Part shown: positions 22,285-34,717 of the stretch, piece after piece
Position numbering within the stretch: position 1 is the stretch's first letter
Layout of the letters: the number at the start of each line of letters is the position of its first letter
DNA from: Balaenoptera acutorostrata
Lineage: Eukaryota > Chordata > Mammalia > Artiodactyla > Balaenopteridae
Direction of reading: 5' to 3'
Assembly: GCF_949987535.1 (NCBI RefSeq)
Contig: NC_080081.1
Span: 32,466,428 to 32,530,427, forward strand
DNA length: 64,000 bases
Notes under the pieces: model-generated
Databases searched by the model: none
The model's input: the letters and a program-made list of their open reading frames with translations, nothing else
Told to the model about the DNA's origin: nothing
Program-made: the position numbers and the translations under genes

Positions 22285-25200
22285 CTAGATTCCATATATA
22301 TGCGTTAATATATGATATTTGTTTTTCTCTTTCTGACTTACTTCACTCTGTATGACAGTCTCTACGTCTATCCACGTCTCTACAAATGACCCAATTTCGT
22401 TCCTTTTTATGGCTGAGTAATATTCCATTGTATATACGTACCACATCTTCTTTATCCATTCATCTGTCGATGGGCATTTAGGTTGCTTCCATGACCTGCC
22501 TATTGTAAATAGTGCTGCAATGAACATTATGGTGCATGTGTCTTTTTGAATTATGGTTTTCTCTGGGTATATGCCCAATAGTGGGATTGCTGGGTTATAT
22601 GGTAATTCTATTTTTAGTTTCTTAAGGAACGTCCATACTATTCTCCATAGTGGCTGTATCAACTTACATTCCCATCAACAGTGCAGGAGGGTTCCCTTTT
22701 CTCCACACCCTCTCCAGCATTTGTTGTTTGTAGATTTTCTGATGATGGCCATTCTGACTGGTGTGAGTTGATACCTCATTGTGGTTTTGATTTTCATTTC
22801 TCTAATAATTACTGATGTTGAGCAGCTTTTCATGTGCCTTTTGGCCATCTGTATGTCTTCTTTGGAGAAATGTCTATTTAGGTCTTCTGCCCATTTTTGG
22901 ATTGGGTTTTTTTTTTTAGTATTGAGCTGCATGAGCTGTTTATATATTTTGGAGATTAATCCTTTGTCTGTTGATTCATTTGCAAATATTTTCTCCCATT
23001 CTGAGGGTTGTCTTTTCGTCTTGTTTATGTTTTCCTTTGCTGTGCAAAAAATTTTAACTTTCATTAGGTCCCATTTGTTTATTTTCATTTTTATTTCCAT
23101 TTCTCTAGGAGATGGGTCAAAAAAATCTTGCTGTGATTTATGTCAAAGAGTGTTCTTCCTATGTTTTCCTCTAAGAGTTTTATAGTGTGCGGTCTTACCT
23201 CTAGGTCTTTAATCCATTTTGAGTTTATTTTTGTGTGTGGTATTAGGGAGGGCTCTAATTTCATTCTTTTACATGTAGCTGTCCAGTTTTCCCAGCACCA
23301 CTTATTGAAGAGACTGTCTTTTCTCCATTGTATATCCTTGGCTCCTTTGTCATAGATTAGTTGACCATAGGTGCGTGGGTTTATCTCTGGGCTTTCTATC
23401 CTGTTCCATTGATCTATGTTTCTGTTTTTGTGCTAGTACCATACTGTCTTGATTACTGTAGCTTTGTAGTATAGTCTGAAGTCAGGGAGTCTGATTCCTC
23501 CAGCTCCGTTTTTTTCCCTCAAGACTGCTTTGGCTATTTGAGGTCTTTCATGTCTCCATACAGATTTTAAGATTTTTTTGTTCTAGTTCTGTAAAAAATG
23601 CCATTGGTAATTTGATAGGGATTGCATTGAATCTGTAGATTGCTTTGGGTAGTATAGTCAATTTCACAATACTGATTCTTCCAATCCAAAAACATGGTAT
23701 ATCTCTCCATCTGTTTGTGTCATCTTTGATTTCTTTCATCAGTGTCTTATAGTTTTCTGGGTACAGACAGGTCTTTTACCTCCTTAGGTAGGTTTATTCC
23801 TGGTATTTTATTCTTTTTGTCACAATGGTGAATGGGATTGTTTTCTTCATTTCTCTTTCTGATCTATCGTCTTTAGTGTATAGGAATGCAAGAGATTTCT
23901 GTGCATTAATTTTGTATCCTGCAACTTTACCAGATTCATTCATTAGCTCTAGTAGTTTTCTGGTGGCTTCTTTAGGATTCTCTATGTATAGTATCATGTC
24001 ATCTGCAAGCAGTGACATTTTATTTCTTTTTCAATTTGTATTCCTTTTATTTCATTTTCTTCTGTAATTGCCGTGGCTAGGACTTCCAAAACTATGTTAA
24101 ATGTTAGTGGTGAGAGTGGACATCCTTGTCTCATTCTTGATCTTAGAGGAAATGCTTTCAGTTTTTCACCATTGAGAATGATGTTTGCTGTGGGTTTGTC
24201 GTATATGGCCTTTATTATGTTGAGTTAGGTTCCCTCTGTGCCCACTTTCTGGAGAGTTTTTATCATAAATGGATGTTGAATTTTGTCAGAAGTTTTTTCT
24301 GCATCTATTGAGATGATCATACGGTTTTTATTCTTCAGTTTGTTATTATGGTGTATCACATTGATTGATTTGCGTATATTGAAGAATCCTTGCATCTCTG
24401 GGATAAATCCCTCTTGATCATGTTGTATGATCCTTTTAATGTATTGTTGGATTCTGTTTGCTAGTATTTTGTTGAGGATTTTTGCATCTATATTCATCAG
24501 TGATACTGGTTTGCAATTTTCTTTTTTTTGTAGTATCTTTGTCTGGTTTTGGTATTAGGGTGATGGTGGCCTCGTAGAATGAGCTTGGCAATGTTCCTTA
24601 CTTTGCAGTTTTTTGGAAGACTTTGAGAAGGGTGGGTGTTAGGTCTTCTCTAAACGTTTGATAGAATTCACCTGTGAAGCCATCTGGTCCTGGACTTTTG
24701 TTTGTTGGAAGATTTTTAATCACAGTTTCAATTTCATTACTTGTGATTGGTCTGTTCATATTTTCTGTTTCTTCCTGGTTCAGTCTTGGAAGGTTATACC
24801 TTTCTAAGAATTTGTCCATTTCTTCCAGGTTGTCCATTTTATTGGCATAGAGTTGCTTGTAGTAGTCTCTTAGGATGCTTTGTATTTCTGCAGTGTCCGT
24901 TGTAACTTCTTGTTTTTCATTTCTAATTTTATTGATTTGTGTCCTCTCCCTCTTTTTCTTAATGAGTCTGGCTAATAGTTTATCAGTTTTGTTTATCTTC
25001 TCAAAGAACCAGCTTTTAGTTTTATTGATCTTTGCTATTGTTTTCTTTGTTTCTGTTTCATTTATTTCTGCTCTGATCTTTATTATTTCTTCCCTTCTAT
25101 TAACTTTGGGTTTTGTTTGTTCTTCTTTCTCTAGTTCCTTTAGGTGTAAGGTTAGATTGTTTATTTGTGATTTTTCTTGTTTCTTGAGGTAGACTTGTAT

Positions 25201-26052
25201 TGCTGTAAACTTCCCTCTTAGAACTGCCTTTGCTGCATCCCATAGGTTTTGGATCGTTTGTTTTCGTTGTTGTTTGTCTCTAGGTATGTTTTGATTTCCT
25301 CTTTCATTTTTTCAGTGATCTCTTGGTTAATTAGTAATGTATTGTTTATCCTCCATGTGTTTGTCTTTTTAAAATTTTTTCCCCTGTAATTGATTTCTAA
25401 TCTCATAGTGTTCTGGTCAGAAAAGATGCTTGATATGATTTCAGTTTTCTTAAATTTACTGAGGCTTGATTTGTGACCCAAGATGTGATCTATCCTAGAG
25501 AATGTTCCGTGCGCACTGAGAAGAAAGTGTAATTTGCTGTTTTTGGATGAAATGTCCTATAAATATCAATTAAATCTCTCTGGTTTCTTGTGTCATTTGA
25601 AGCTTGTGTTTCCTTATTAGTTTTCTGTCTGGATCATCTGTCCATTGGTGTGAGGTGTTAAAGTCCACCACTATTATTGTGTTACTGATTTCCTCTTTCA
25701 TAGCTGTTAGCAGTTGCCTTGTGCCTTGAGGTGCTCCTATGTTGGGTGCATATATATTTATAATTGTTATATCTTCTTCTTGGATTGATCTCTTGATCAT
25801 TATGTAGTGTCCTTCCTTGTGTCTTGTAACATTCTTTATTTTAAAGTGTATTTTGTCTGACATGAGTATTGCTACTCCAGCTTTCTTTTGATTTCTATTT
25901 GCATGGACTTTCTTTTTCCAGCCCCTCACTTTCAGTCTGTATGTGTCCCTGGGTCTAAAGTGGGTCTCTTGTAGACAGCATATATATGGGTCTTGTTTTT
26001 GTATCCATTCATCAAGCCTATGTGTTTTGGTTGGAGCATTTAACACATTCAC
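22285..26052 (-). pseudogene. L1 ORF2 remnant (second copy), multiply broken
   Basis: Pieces of ORF2p occur in order on the minus strand. 26052-25570 is the endonuclease N-terminus ([18 protein letters not shown] kept). 25481-25218 is the SDQ-for-SDH endonuclease end. 24837-24598 holds [14 protein letters not shown] and 24497-24225 the SIDAEK region, here with F of AFD changed. 24018-23794 has LADDMILY where the first copy has FADD. 23739-23548, 23100-22675 ([14 protein letters not shown]) and 22662-22285 follow. At least six frame breaks separate them. It encodes no functional protein. Confidence 0.9.
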
Positions 26053-26163
26053 ATTTTAGGTAATTATCAATATGTACGTACCTAATACCATTTTCTTAAT
26101 TGTTTTGCATTTGTTTTTGCAGGTCCTTTTCTTCTTTTGTGTTTCCCACTTAGAAACGTTCTT

Positions 26164-26544
26164 TTAACATTTGTGGTAGCTGGGTTGGTAGTGCTGAATT
26201 CTCTTAGCTTGTGCTTGTCTGTAAAACTTTTGATTTCTCTGTAGAATCTGAATGAGATCCTTGCTGGGTAATCTTGGTTGTAGGTCCTTCTCTTTCATCA
26301 GTTTAAATATATCATGCTGCTCCCTTCTGGCTTGTAGAGTTTCTGCTGAGAAGTCATCAGTTAACCTTATGGGAGTTCCCTTGTATGTTATTTGTCGTTT
26401 TTCCCTTGTTGCTTTTAATAATTTTTCTTTGTCTTTAATTTTTGTCAGTTTGATTACTATGTGTCTTGGCGTGTTTCTCCTTGGGTTTATCCTGCCTGGG
26501 ACTCTCTGAGCTTCCTGGACTTGGGTGGCTATTTCCTTTCCCAT
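26164..26544 (-). pseudogene. L1 ORF1 C-terminal remnant (second copy)
   Basis: It carries the RRM/C-terminal-domain signature (INPRRNTPRHIVIK, SAETLQARRE) up to DLQPR and then shifts frame into unrelated residues. A small deletion at the position where the first copy has its TGA is the likely cause. Confidence 0.85.
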
Positions 26545-26826
26545 GTTAGGGAAGTTTTTGACTATAGTCTATTCAGATATTTTCTTTGGTCCTTTCTCTC
26601 TTTCTTCTCCTTCTGGGACCCCTATAATGTGAAGGTTGGTGCCTTTAATGTTGTCCCAGAGGTCTCTTAGGTTGTGTTCTTTTTTATTTCATTCTTTTTT
26701 CACGGTAGTGAATTCCACCATTCTGTCTTTCAGGTCACTTATCCATTCTTCTGCCTCAGTTATTCTGCTATTGATTCCTTCTAGCATACTTTTCATTTCA
26801 GTTATTTTTTTGTTCATCTCTGTTTG

Positions 26827-27036
26827 TTAGTTCTTTAATTCTTCTAGGTCTTTGTTAAACATTTCTTGCATCTGCTCGATCTTTGCCTCCATTCTTTTTC
26901 CGAGGTTCTGGATCACCTTCACTATCATTATTCTGAATTCTTTTTCTGGAAGGTTGCCTATCTCCACTTCATTTAGTTGTTTTTCTGGGGTTTTATCTTG
27001 TTCCTTCATCTGGTACATAGCCCTCTGCCTTTTCAT
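26827..27036 (-). pseudogene. L1 ORF1 N-terminal remnant (second copy)
   Basis: Seventy codons nearly identical to the N-terminus of the first copy (MKRQRAMYQMKEQDKTPEKQ...), ending at a stop after DLEELKN. Further ORF1 sequence follows out of frame to about 26545. Confidence 0.88.
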
Positions 27037-27926
27037 CTTGTCTATCTTTCTGTGAATGTGGTTTTAGTTCCACAGGCTGCAGGATTGTAGTTCTTCTTGC
27101 TTCTTCTGTCTGCCCTGTGGTGGATGAGGATATCTAAGTGGCTTGTGCAAGCTTCCTGATGGGAGGGACTGGTGTTGGGTAGAGCTGGGTGTTGCTCTGG
27201 TGGGCCGAGCTCAGTCAAACTTTAATGTACTTGTCTGCTGATGGGGTGGGTGGAGCTGAGTTCCCTCCCTGTTGGTTGTTTGGCCTGAGGCAACCCAGCA
27301 CTGGAGGCTACAGTCTCTTTGGTGGGGCTAATGGTGGACTCTGGGAGCGCTCATGCCAAGGAGTACTTCCCAGAACTTCTGCTGCCAGTGTCCTTGTCCC
27401 TGCAGTGAGCCATAGACACCCCCCGCCTCTGCAGGAGACCCTCCAACATTAGCAGGTAGGTCTGCCTCAGTCTCTTATGGGGTCACTGTCCCTTCCCCCT
27501 GGGTCCTTATGCGCACACTGCTTTGTGTGTACCCTACAAGAGTGGAACCTCTGTTTCCCCCAGGCCTGTTGAAGTCCTACAGTCAAATCCCGCTAGCCTT
27601 CAATGTCTGATTCTCTGGGAATTCTTCCTCCTGTTGCTGGAGCCCCAGGTTGGGGAGCCTGACGTGGGGCTCAGAACCTTCACTCCAGTGGGTGGACTTC
27701 TGTGGTATAAGTGTTCTACAGTTTTTGAGTCACCCACCCAGCGGTTATGGGATTTGATTTTATTGTGATTGTGCCCCTCCTACCATCTCATTGTGGCTTC
27801 TCCTTTGTCTTTGGCTATGGATATCGCTTTTGGTGAGTTCCAGTGCCTTCCTGTTGATGATTGTTCAGCAGTTATTTGTGATTCCGGATGCACTCGCAGG
27901 AGGGAGTGAGTGCGTGTCCTTCTACT

Positions 27927-27936
27927 CCGCCATCTT
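27927..27936 (-). promoter_or_regulatory. YY1-like site at the second L1 5' end
   Basis: AAGATGGCGG on the minus strand at the outer end of the element, the same placement as at 13146-13155. Confidence 0.5.
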
Positions 27937-27940
27937 GAAC

Positions 27941-28386
27941 GAGTCGCACCTCAGGCTCTATTACTACTTGGGTTTCCATCCTAATCACAGAGTGCGATGT
28001 TTTCCTCCCATCTCTGATTGTGGACCGGGATCTTCTTGCCAGTTCTTCTGGATGTTAGCCCTTACCAAGCAAGGAACCAGATTTTAGCATCTGTGTGGTA
28101 CCTGGATTCTTTTTTAAAAGTAATAGCTTGAAGAAATGTAAGCTTAGTATGCTCTATCAAATGAGTATGTTTAGATAACTATTTTTACCATTTCTATATT
28201 GTTTCTGCTTTGGCAGCTTATTTTCTGCCAAAATAATTGAAACTTGCCCAATCGGGTATTTTAGAATGAAAAATATCTCTTGGTGCTTATTGTATTATAC
28301 CAAGGACTAAATCATCACAAAACTTTTCCATATAGAGAAATAGAATTATTTTGTTGAACTCTTTTTAAAATTAAAGGATAATTGGT
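27941..28386. other. Intron, nothing recognised
   Basis: Unassigned sequence between the L1 5' end and a SINE target site. Confidence 0.4.
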
Positions 28387-28403
28387 AGAAAGAAACATTC
28401 TAA
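28387..28403. repeat. Target-site duplication, left copy (SINE 2)
   Basis: agaaagaaacattctaa; the partner at 28770-28786 differs at one base. Confidence 0.85.
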
Positions 28404-28769
28404 CCATAAGCTCTTTTTTAAAAAATTTATTTATTTTAATTTATTTTTGCCTGCATTGGGTCTTTGTTGCTGCGTGCGGGCTTTTTCTAGTTGCGGCGAG
28501 CGGGGGCTACTCTTTGTTGAGGTGCGCGGGCTTTTCATTGCGGTGGCTTCTCTTGTTGCAGAGCACAGGCTCTAGGCATGCAGGCTTCAGTAGTTGTAGC
28601 ATGTGGACTTAGTAGTTGTGGCTCACGGGCTCTAGAGCGCAGGCTCAGTAGTTGTGGCACATGGGCTTAGTTGCTCCATGGCATGTGGGATCCTCCCAGG
28701 CCAGGGCTCGAACCCGTGTTCTCTGCATTGGCAGGCAGATTCTTAACCACTGCGCCACCAGGGAAGCCC
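28404..28769 (-). mobile_element. CHR-type SINE 2
   Basis: Minus-strand CHR SINE with tRNA-like head at 28680-28769 (B box complement GGCTCGAACCC near 28706) and AAATAAATTAAAATAAATAAA-like tail near 28420-28448. The middle contains a duplicated CAGTAGTTGTGGC module. Past the tail is a 10 nt private sequence. The insertion is flanked by agaaagaaacattctaa (28387-28403) and agaaagaagcattctaa (28770-28786), a 17 bp duplication with one mismatch. Confidence 0.9.
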
Positions 28770-28786
28770 AGAAAGAAGCATTCTAA
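28770..28786. repeat. Target-site duplication, right copy (SINE 2)
   Basis: agaaagaagcattctaa abutting the SINE head. Confidence 0.85.
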
Positions 28787-29580
28787 AAACATTGTTGAGT
28801 GACCTGTCCTATTTGCTAGAAGTAGTAAGACTTATTACCTAAAAGTATTTTTTTCATGTTTATGTAATGCGTTCAAGAATTGGAAACAGATTGAAAAGTT
28901 AAGGTTAGTCAAGGCAGAGTGTTGTGACTCAAAATCTCCAGTTGTTTTTCCCCCTGGACATTCTTCAGGGACATGCAAATCAAAGTCATATATATATATA
29001 TAACAGATATAACTTATATACAAACACACTCACACATACATATACTTATATCCTTCTATCTTCTGGCATAATAATGACAATTTTATTGCTTTATTCAACT
29101 GCATTTTAGTCTTATATATAACAAATACACTGGATAACAAATTTCTTTACTGCCAGGAGAAAAATGATTAAATGCAGAATGATATATTTGCCCCACATTG
29201 CCTCATATTTCAGATGATTAACCAATCCCTTCTATTGGTCTTGACAAAATGTGTTTATAATTAATGTAAAGTAATAGACTAGCATTTGAATCACTGTTAT
29301 AAGTATGCTTAACTGATATAAAATAGTGTGGGAGACTGGTCTATTTCTTCACACCTCTTATGATAGTACCTTGCAACTTTTGATAGTTTTATAGACTAGG
29401 TAGTAATGGTTGCCTTTAGGAGTCATTATTCTTTTCTATGTATAAATATTATTTCTGATGTCCTCTGAATGAAGTAAGAAATGCGTGTTTGAGTTGCCCA
29501 TTTATTTTTTAACTGCTTTTTGTGACCACTTTAAAGAATGTATTCTTTTTTAATTAAAAAATGGAATTTGTGATTAAACA
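28787..29580. other. AT-rich intron with (TA)n
   Basis: Unassigned, apart from a short (TA)n at about 28988-29002. Confidence 0.45.
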
Positions 29581-31865
29581 TACAGCAGAGAATTGTTTTT
29601 ATTTAATAAACTTATTTTTAGAGCCATTTTAGATTCAAAGCAAAACTGAGCAGAAAGTGTAGAGTTCCTGTGTACCCCCTGTCCCCACTCATGCACAACC
29701 CACACCACAAGGTATATTTGTTACAGTAGATGAACCTACACTGACACATCATCATAACCCAAAGTCCACAGTTTACATTAGAGTTTGCTTTTGGTGCTGT
29801 AAATCCTGGGGGTTTGGACAAATGTATAAGTGCCATGTGCTCACCATTGTAGTATCATATAGCAATAGAACAGGTTCACTGCCCTAAAAATCCTTTATGT
29901 TCTCCCTGTTCATTCCTCCCTCCCCCTTAACTCCTAGCGACCAGTTATCTTTTTGCTGTCTCTGTAGTTTTACCTTTTCTGGAATACCATATAGTTGGAA
30001 TCATGCAGTATATAGCCTTTTCAGATAGCTTTCTTTCACTCAGTAATATGCATTTAAGTTTCTTCTATGTCTTTTCATGGCCTGTTAGCTCTTTTTAGTG
30101 CTGTTTAATATTCCATTGTCTGGATGTAGCACAATTTATTTATTCACCTACTGAAGGACATCTTGGTTGCTTTTAAGTTTTGTCAGTTATGAATATAACA
30201 CTACTATAGACATCCGTGTGTAGGTTTTTGTATGGACCTAAATTTTTAATTCATTTAGGTGAATACCAAGGATTGTGATTGTGGATACTATAGTAAAAGT
30301 ATGTTTTGTTTTGTAAGAAATCCCTAAACTATCTTCTAAAGTGGCTGTACCACTTTGCATTCCCAACAACAATGTATCAGAGTTCTGTTGCCCCACATTC
30401 TTGCCAGCATTTGATGTTGTCAGTGTTTTGGATTTTGGCCATTCTAATAGGTGCGTAGTGGTATCTCATTGTTTCAATTTGCATTTCTCTAATGATATAT
30501 GATATTGAACATCTTTTCATATGCTTAATTGCCATCTGTATATCTTCTTTGGTGAGGTGTCTGTTAAGGTCTTTGACCCATTTTTTAAGCAGGTTGTGTA
30601 TTTTCTTATTGCTGAGTTTTAAGAATTCTTTGTATATTTTGGGTAACAGTCTTATATCAGATGTGTTTTTTGCAAGTACTTTCTCCTATTCTGTGGTTTC
30701 TCTTCTCATTCCCTTGAATGAAACTTAATGAAGTCCCGCTTATGAATTATTTCTTTAATGGGTTGTGCCTTTGGTGTTATATCTATAAAGTTATCTCCAT
30801 ACCCAGTGTCATCTAGGTTTTCTCCTATCTTCTAGGAGTTTTATAGTTGGGTATTTTGTATTTAGGTGTGTGATACATTTTGAGTTAATTTTTTGTGAAG
30901 GGTATAAGGTCTGTATCTAGGGTCATTTTTTTTTTTTTTTAACATGTGGATGTCCAGTTTTCCAGTAGTGTTTGTTGAAAATACTGTGTTTTCTCTGCTC
31001 AGTTGTCTTGCCTTGCTCTTCTGTCAAAGATAAGTTGACTATATTTATGTGGGTCTATTTTTATGCTCTCTATTCTGTTCCATTGATCTACTTGTCTGTT
31101 CTTTTGCCAATACCACACTTTTTTGATTACCAAAGCTTTATAGTAAGTCTTGAAGTTGGGTATTGTCAGTCCTCTGACTTTGTTCTTCTCCTTCCATATT
31201 GAGTTAGCTCTTCTAGATCTTTTGCCTATCCATATAAATCTAGAGTCAGTTTGTCGATACCCACAAAATAATTTGCTAGAAGCTTGATTGGGATGGGGTT
31301 GAATCTAAAGATCAAGTGGGAAAAACTGGTATCTTGACAATATTAAGTGTTCCTATCTATGAACATGGGGCATTTCTCCATTTATTTAGTGCTTTGATTT
31401 CTTTCGTCAGAGTTTTGTGGTTTTCTTCATGTAGACCTTGTACATCTTTTATTAGATTTATATCTGTGTTTAATTTTGGGGAGCACTAATGTAAATGATA
31501 ATATGTTTTAAAATTCAGATTGACTTGTTTATTGCTGGTATATAGGAAAATGATTGACTTTTGTATATTAACCTTGTATCTTGCAACCTTGTAATAATTG
31601 TTCATTAGTTTCAGGAGTATTTGGTTGATTCTTTGGAATTTCTATGTGTAATTTACGAGCAACGATAGCTTTATTTCTTTCCAGTCTGTATACCTTTTAT
31701 TTCCCTTTCTTATCTTTACTAGATCATGAGCTAGGATTTCCAGTATGATGTTGAAAAGCAGTGGTGAGAGTTGACATTCTTGCCTAGTTCCTAATCTTAG
31801 TGCAAAGCTTCTGATGTCTCATCATTAAGTATGATGTTAGGTATAGGTTACTTGTAGATATTTGT

Positions 31866-32376
31866 ATAAGTCAGGGTTCTCCAGAGAAATAGAACCAGTA
31901 GGATACATATATAGCTAAGAAGATTTATTATGAGAATTGTCTCAGACAATAATGGAGGCTGAGATATGCCACAATATGCCATCTGCAAGCTGGAGAACCA
32001 GGAAAACTGTTGATATAATTCAGTCCACGTCTGAAGGCCTGAGAACCAGGGGAGCTGATGGTGTTAAATCCTGGAGACCAAAGGTCGAATAATGAGAATC
32101 TCTGATGTCTCAGAGCATGAGAAGATGGATGTCCCAAATGAAGGAGAGAGAGAGAGAATTTGCCCTTCCTCTGTGTTTTTGTTCTGTTTGGACCCTCAAT
32201 GGATTGGTTGATGCCTGCCGACATAGGTGAGGGTGGATCTTCTTTACTCAGTCTACTGATTCAAATGCTGATCTCTTCTGGAAACATCCTCATGGGCATA
32301 CCTAGAAATAATGTTTTACCAGCTATCTAGGCATGCTTTTTAGTCAAGTCAAGATGACATATAAAATTAGCTATCA
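31866..32376. mobile_element. Ancient interspersed repeat nested in L1 (family not assigned)
   Basis: It opens GTCAGGGTTCTCCAGAGAAA and closes near TAAAATTAGCTATCACA. These are ends I recognise from a widespread ~500 bp mammalian repeat, but I cannot name its class (LTR or DNA transposon) with confidence. L1 sequence on either side (...GTAGATATTTG / ATGTTCTTTGTCAAG) resumes without a gap, which proves insertion. Confidence 0.65.
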
Positions 32377-32885
32377 CAATGTTCTTTGTCAAGTTGAGGA
32401 AGTCCCCCTCTAATCCTAGTTTACAGAGAGTTTTTATCATGAATGAGTATTAGATTTTGTGAAATGCTATTTTTGCATGTATTGGTATGATCATGTGATT
32501 TTTTTTCTACTTTAGCTTGTTGATGTGAGGGATTGTTTTCATTGATTTTCTAGTTTTGAATTAGCCTTACATACCTTGGATAAATCCTACTTGTCTGTGG
32601 TGTATAATTCTTTTTATACATTGTTGCATTCATTTTGCTAATGTTCTGTTGAGAATTTTGACAGCTGCGTTTATTAAGAGAGATTGGTCTGTAGTTTTCT
32701 TGAAATGTTTTTGTCTGGTTTTGGTAATATGGTAATACTGGCCTCAGTGAGTTAGGAAGCCTTCCCTCTGATTCTGTCTTCTGGAAGAGGATAGAAAATT
32801 GGTATAATTTCTTCTTTAAATACTTCGTAGAATTCACCAGTGTACTTATCTGGACCTGGTACTTTAAGTTTTGGAAGGGTAACTA

Positions 32886-33148
32886 TTAGGTATAAAATAA
32901 GCTACAAGGAAACATTGTACAACACAGGGAATATAGCCAATATTTTATAATAACTATAAATGTTTTATAGTTTTATAATAATATAAATTATTAAAATTAA
33001 TTAAATTATTAAATTAAAAATTTAAATTATAAGTTTTATAATAACTATAAATAACTATAATAGCTATAACTACACCTTTGAAAATTGTGCAGTCACCTGT
33101 AACCTATAATATATATGGCAAGTATACTTAAATAAAAACAAAAACCAA
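32886..33148 (+). mobile_element. L1 3'-end fragment, plus strand, nested
   Basis: TAGGTATAAAATAAGCTACA, GTACAACACAGGGAATATAG, ACCTGTAACCTATAA and the AATAAAAAC tail are the 3' end of the L1 type also seen at 20895-21175. The centre (32940-33070) is expanded by repeats of ATAACTATAAAT and other A/T words. Confidence 0.7.
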
Positions 33149-33503
33149 GGGGACTTCCCTGGTGGTGCAGTGGTTAAGAATCCGCGTGCCAATGCAGGCG
33201 ACCTGGGTTTGAGCCCTGGTCCGGGAAGATCCCACATGCCGCGGAGCAACTAAGCCCGTGCGCCACAACTACTGAGCCTGCTCTCTGGAGCCCATGAGCC
33301 ACAATTACTGAGCCCATGCGCCACAACTACTGAAGCCTGCGTGCCTAGAGCTCGTGCTCCGCAGCAAAAGAAGCCACTGCAATGAGAAGCCATGACGAAG
33401 AGTAGCCCCTGCTTGCTGCAACTGGAGAAAGCCCACTTGCAGTAACAAAGACCCAAAGCAGCCAAAAATAAATAAATAAAATAAATAAATTAAAAAAAAA
33501 AAA
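33149..33503 (+). mobile_element. CHR-type SINE 3, plus strand
   Basis: The only plus-strand copy of the long CHR type here. The head is GGGACTTCCCTGGTGGTGC with A box at about 33160-33172 and B box-like GGGTTTGAGCC at about 33206-33216, followed by body modules (CCACAACTACTGAGCC repeated) and the CAAAAATAAATAAATAAA tail. It inserted into the tail of the L1 fragment. Flanking AAAACCAA at both ends may be the target duplication. Confidence 0.9.
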
Positions 33504-34351
33504 AAAACCAAAACAAACAAACAAACAAAAAACAGCAAAAAATTTTTTTCTTTCATGGATACAGGCCTATTCATATTGTCTGTAGCTTCTTGTGTGGGTT
33601 TTGGCAGATTGTATCTTTCAAGGTAGTGATCTATTTCACCTAGGTTGTCAAATCTGCGGGCATAGAATTGTTCATAATATTCTTTATTCTTTTATCGTCC
33701 ATGGGATCTGTATTGATGTCTCCTCTTTTGCTTCTGATATTATTAATTTGAGTTTTCTCTCTTTTTCCCTTAGTTAGCCTGGCTAGAGGCTTACCAATTT
33801 TATTCATCTTTTCAAAAAGCCAGCTTTTGGTTTTGTTGATTTTCTCTATTGATTTCCTGTTTTCAATTTCATTAATTTCTGCTCTAATTTTTATTATTTC
33901 TTTTCTTCTGCTTACTTTGGATTTAATTAGCTCTTCTTTTAATTTCCTAAGGTGGAATGTTCGATTATTTATATTTCTTTTTTATAATACATTCAGTGCT
34001 ATAAATATCCCTCTAAGTACTTCTTTTGCAGCATCTGACAAGTTTTAATAAGTTGTATTTTCATTGTCATTTAGTTCAAAATGTTTTAAAATTTCTCTTG
34101 AGATTTCTTTTTTGACTCATTTGCTGTTGAGAAGTGTGTTATTTTGAATTCCCAGCTATCTTTCTTTTACTGATTTCTAGTTTAGTTCCAATGTGGTCTG
34201 AGAGTAGACATTGTAAGATTTCTTTTTTAGAAACTAATTAAGGTGTATTTTATGGCCCAGGATATGGTCTATTTTGGTGAATGATCCATGGGAGCTTGAA
34301 AAGGATGTGTAATCTACTGTTGTTGGATAAAGTAGGCTACAGTATGAATTA

Positions 34352-34364
34352 TATCCAGTTTATT
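34352..34364. repeat. Target-site duplication, left copy (SINE 4)
   Basis: tatccagtttatt, repeated at 34705-34717. Confidence 0.8.
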
Positions 34365-34704
34365 TATTTATTTATTTTTGCAAAGGACTATTCCAGGTGC
34401 TTTTTTTTTTTTTTAATTTTATTTATTTATTTATTTATTTTTGGCTGTGTTGGGTCTTCGTTTCTGTGCGAGGGCTTTCTCGAGTTGCGGCGAGCGGGGG
34501 CCACTCTTCACCGCGGTGCGCCGTCCTCTCACTGTTGTGGCCTCTCTTGTTGCAGAGCACAAGCTCCAGACGCGCAGGCTCAGTAGTTGTGGCTCACGGG
34601 CCCAGCTGCTCCGCGGCATGTGGGATCTTCCCAGACCAGGGCGCGAACCCATGTCCCCTGCATTGGCAGGCAGATTCTCAACCACTGCGCCACCAGGGAA
34701 GCCC
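34365..34704 (-). mobile_element. CHR-type SINE 4 with private 3' tag
   Basis: Minus-strand copy with head at 34610-34704; the B box complement is changed to GGCGCGAACCC. The tail TTTATTT blocks at 34417-34442 are followed outward by T14, a 20 nt unique tag (about 34379-34399) and a second TTTATTTATTTTTG block. Flanked by tatccagtttatt at 34352-34364 and 34705-34717. Long chance frames on both strands are a normal property of this GC-rich SINE. Confidence 0.9.
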
Positions 34705-34717
34705 TATCCAGTTTATT
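34705..34717. repeat. Target-site duplication, right copy (SINE 4)
   Basis: Exact copy of 34352-34364 abutting the SINE head. Confidence 0.8.

Larger units (their letters stand above)
22070..27940 (-). mobile_element. Second near-full-length L1, degenerate
   Basis: Same family, strand and order as the L1 at 6-13 kb: 5' end with AAGATGGCGG at 27936-27927, 5'UTR to about 27037, ORF1 remnants 27036-26164, ORF2 remnants 26052-22285, 3'UTR with AATAAA (complement at 22084-22089) and a short A tail near 22071-22079. The coding frames are broken by several stops and small indels, so it is a dead copy. No convincing target-site duplication was found (left flank ...CCTTGGACTC, right flank GAGTCGCACCTC...), which suggests decay or a rearranged edge. 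Confidence 0.93.

Noticed and set aside
22070..27940. Target-site duplication for the second L1
   Set aside because: Flanks ...CCTTGGACTC and GAGTCGCACCTC... share no convincing direct repeat.
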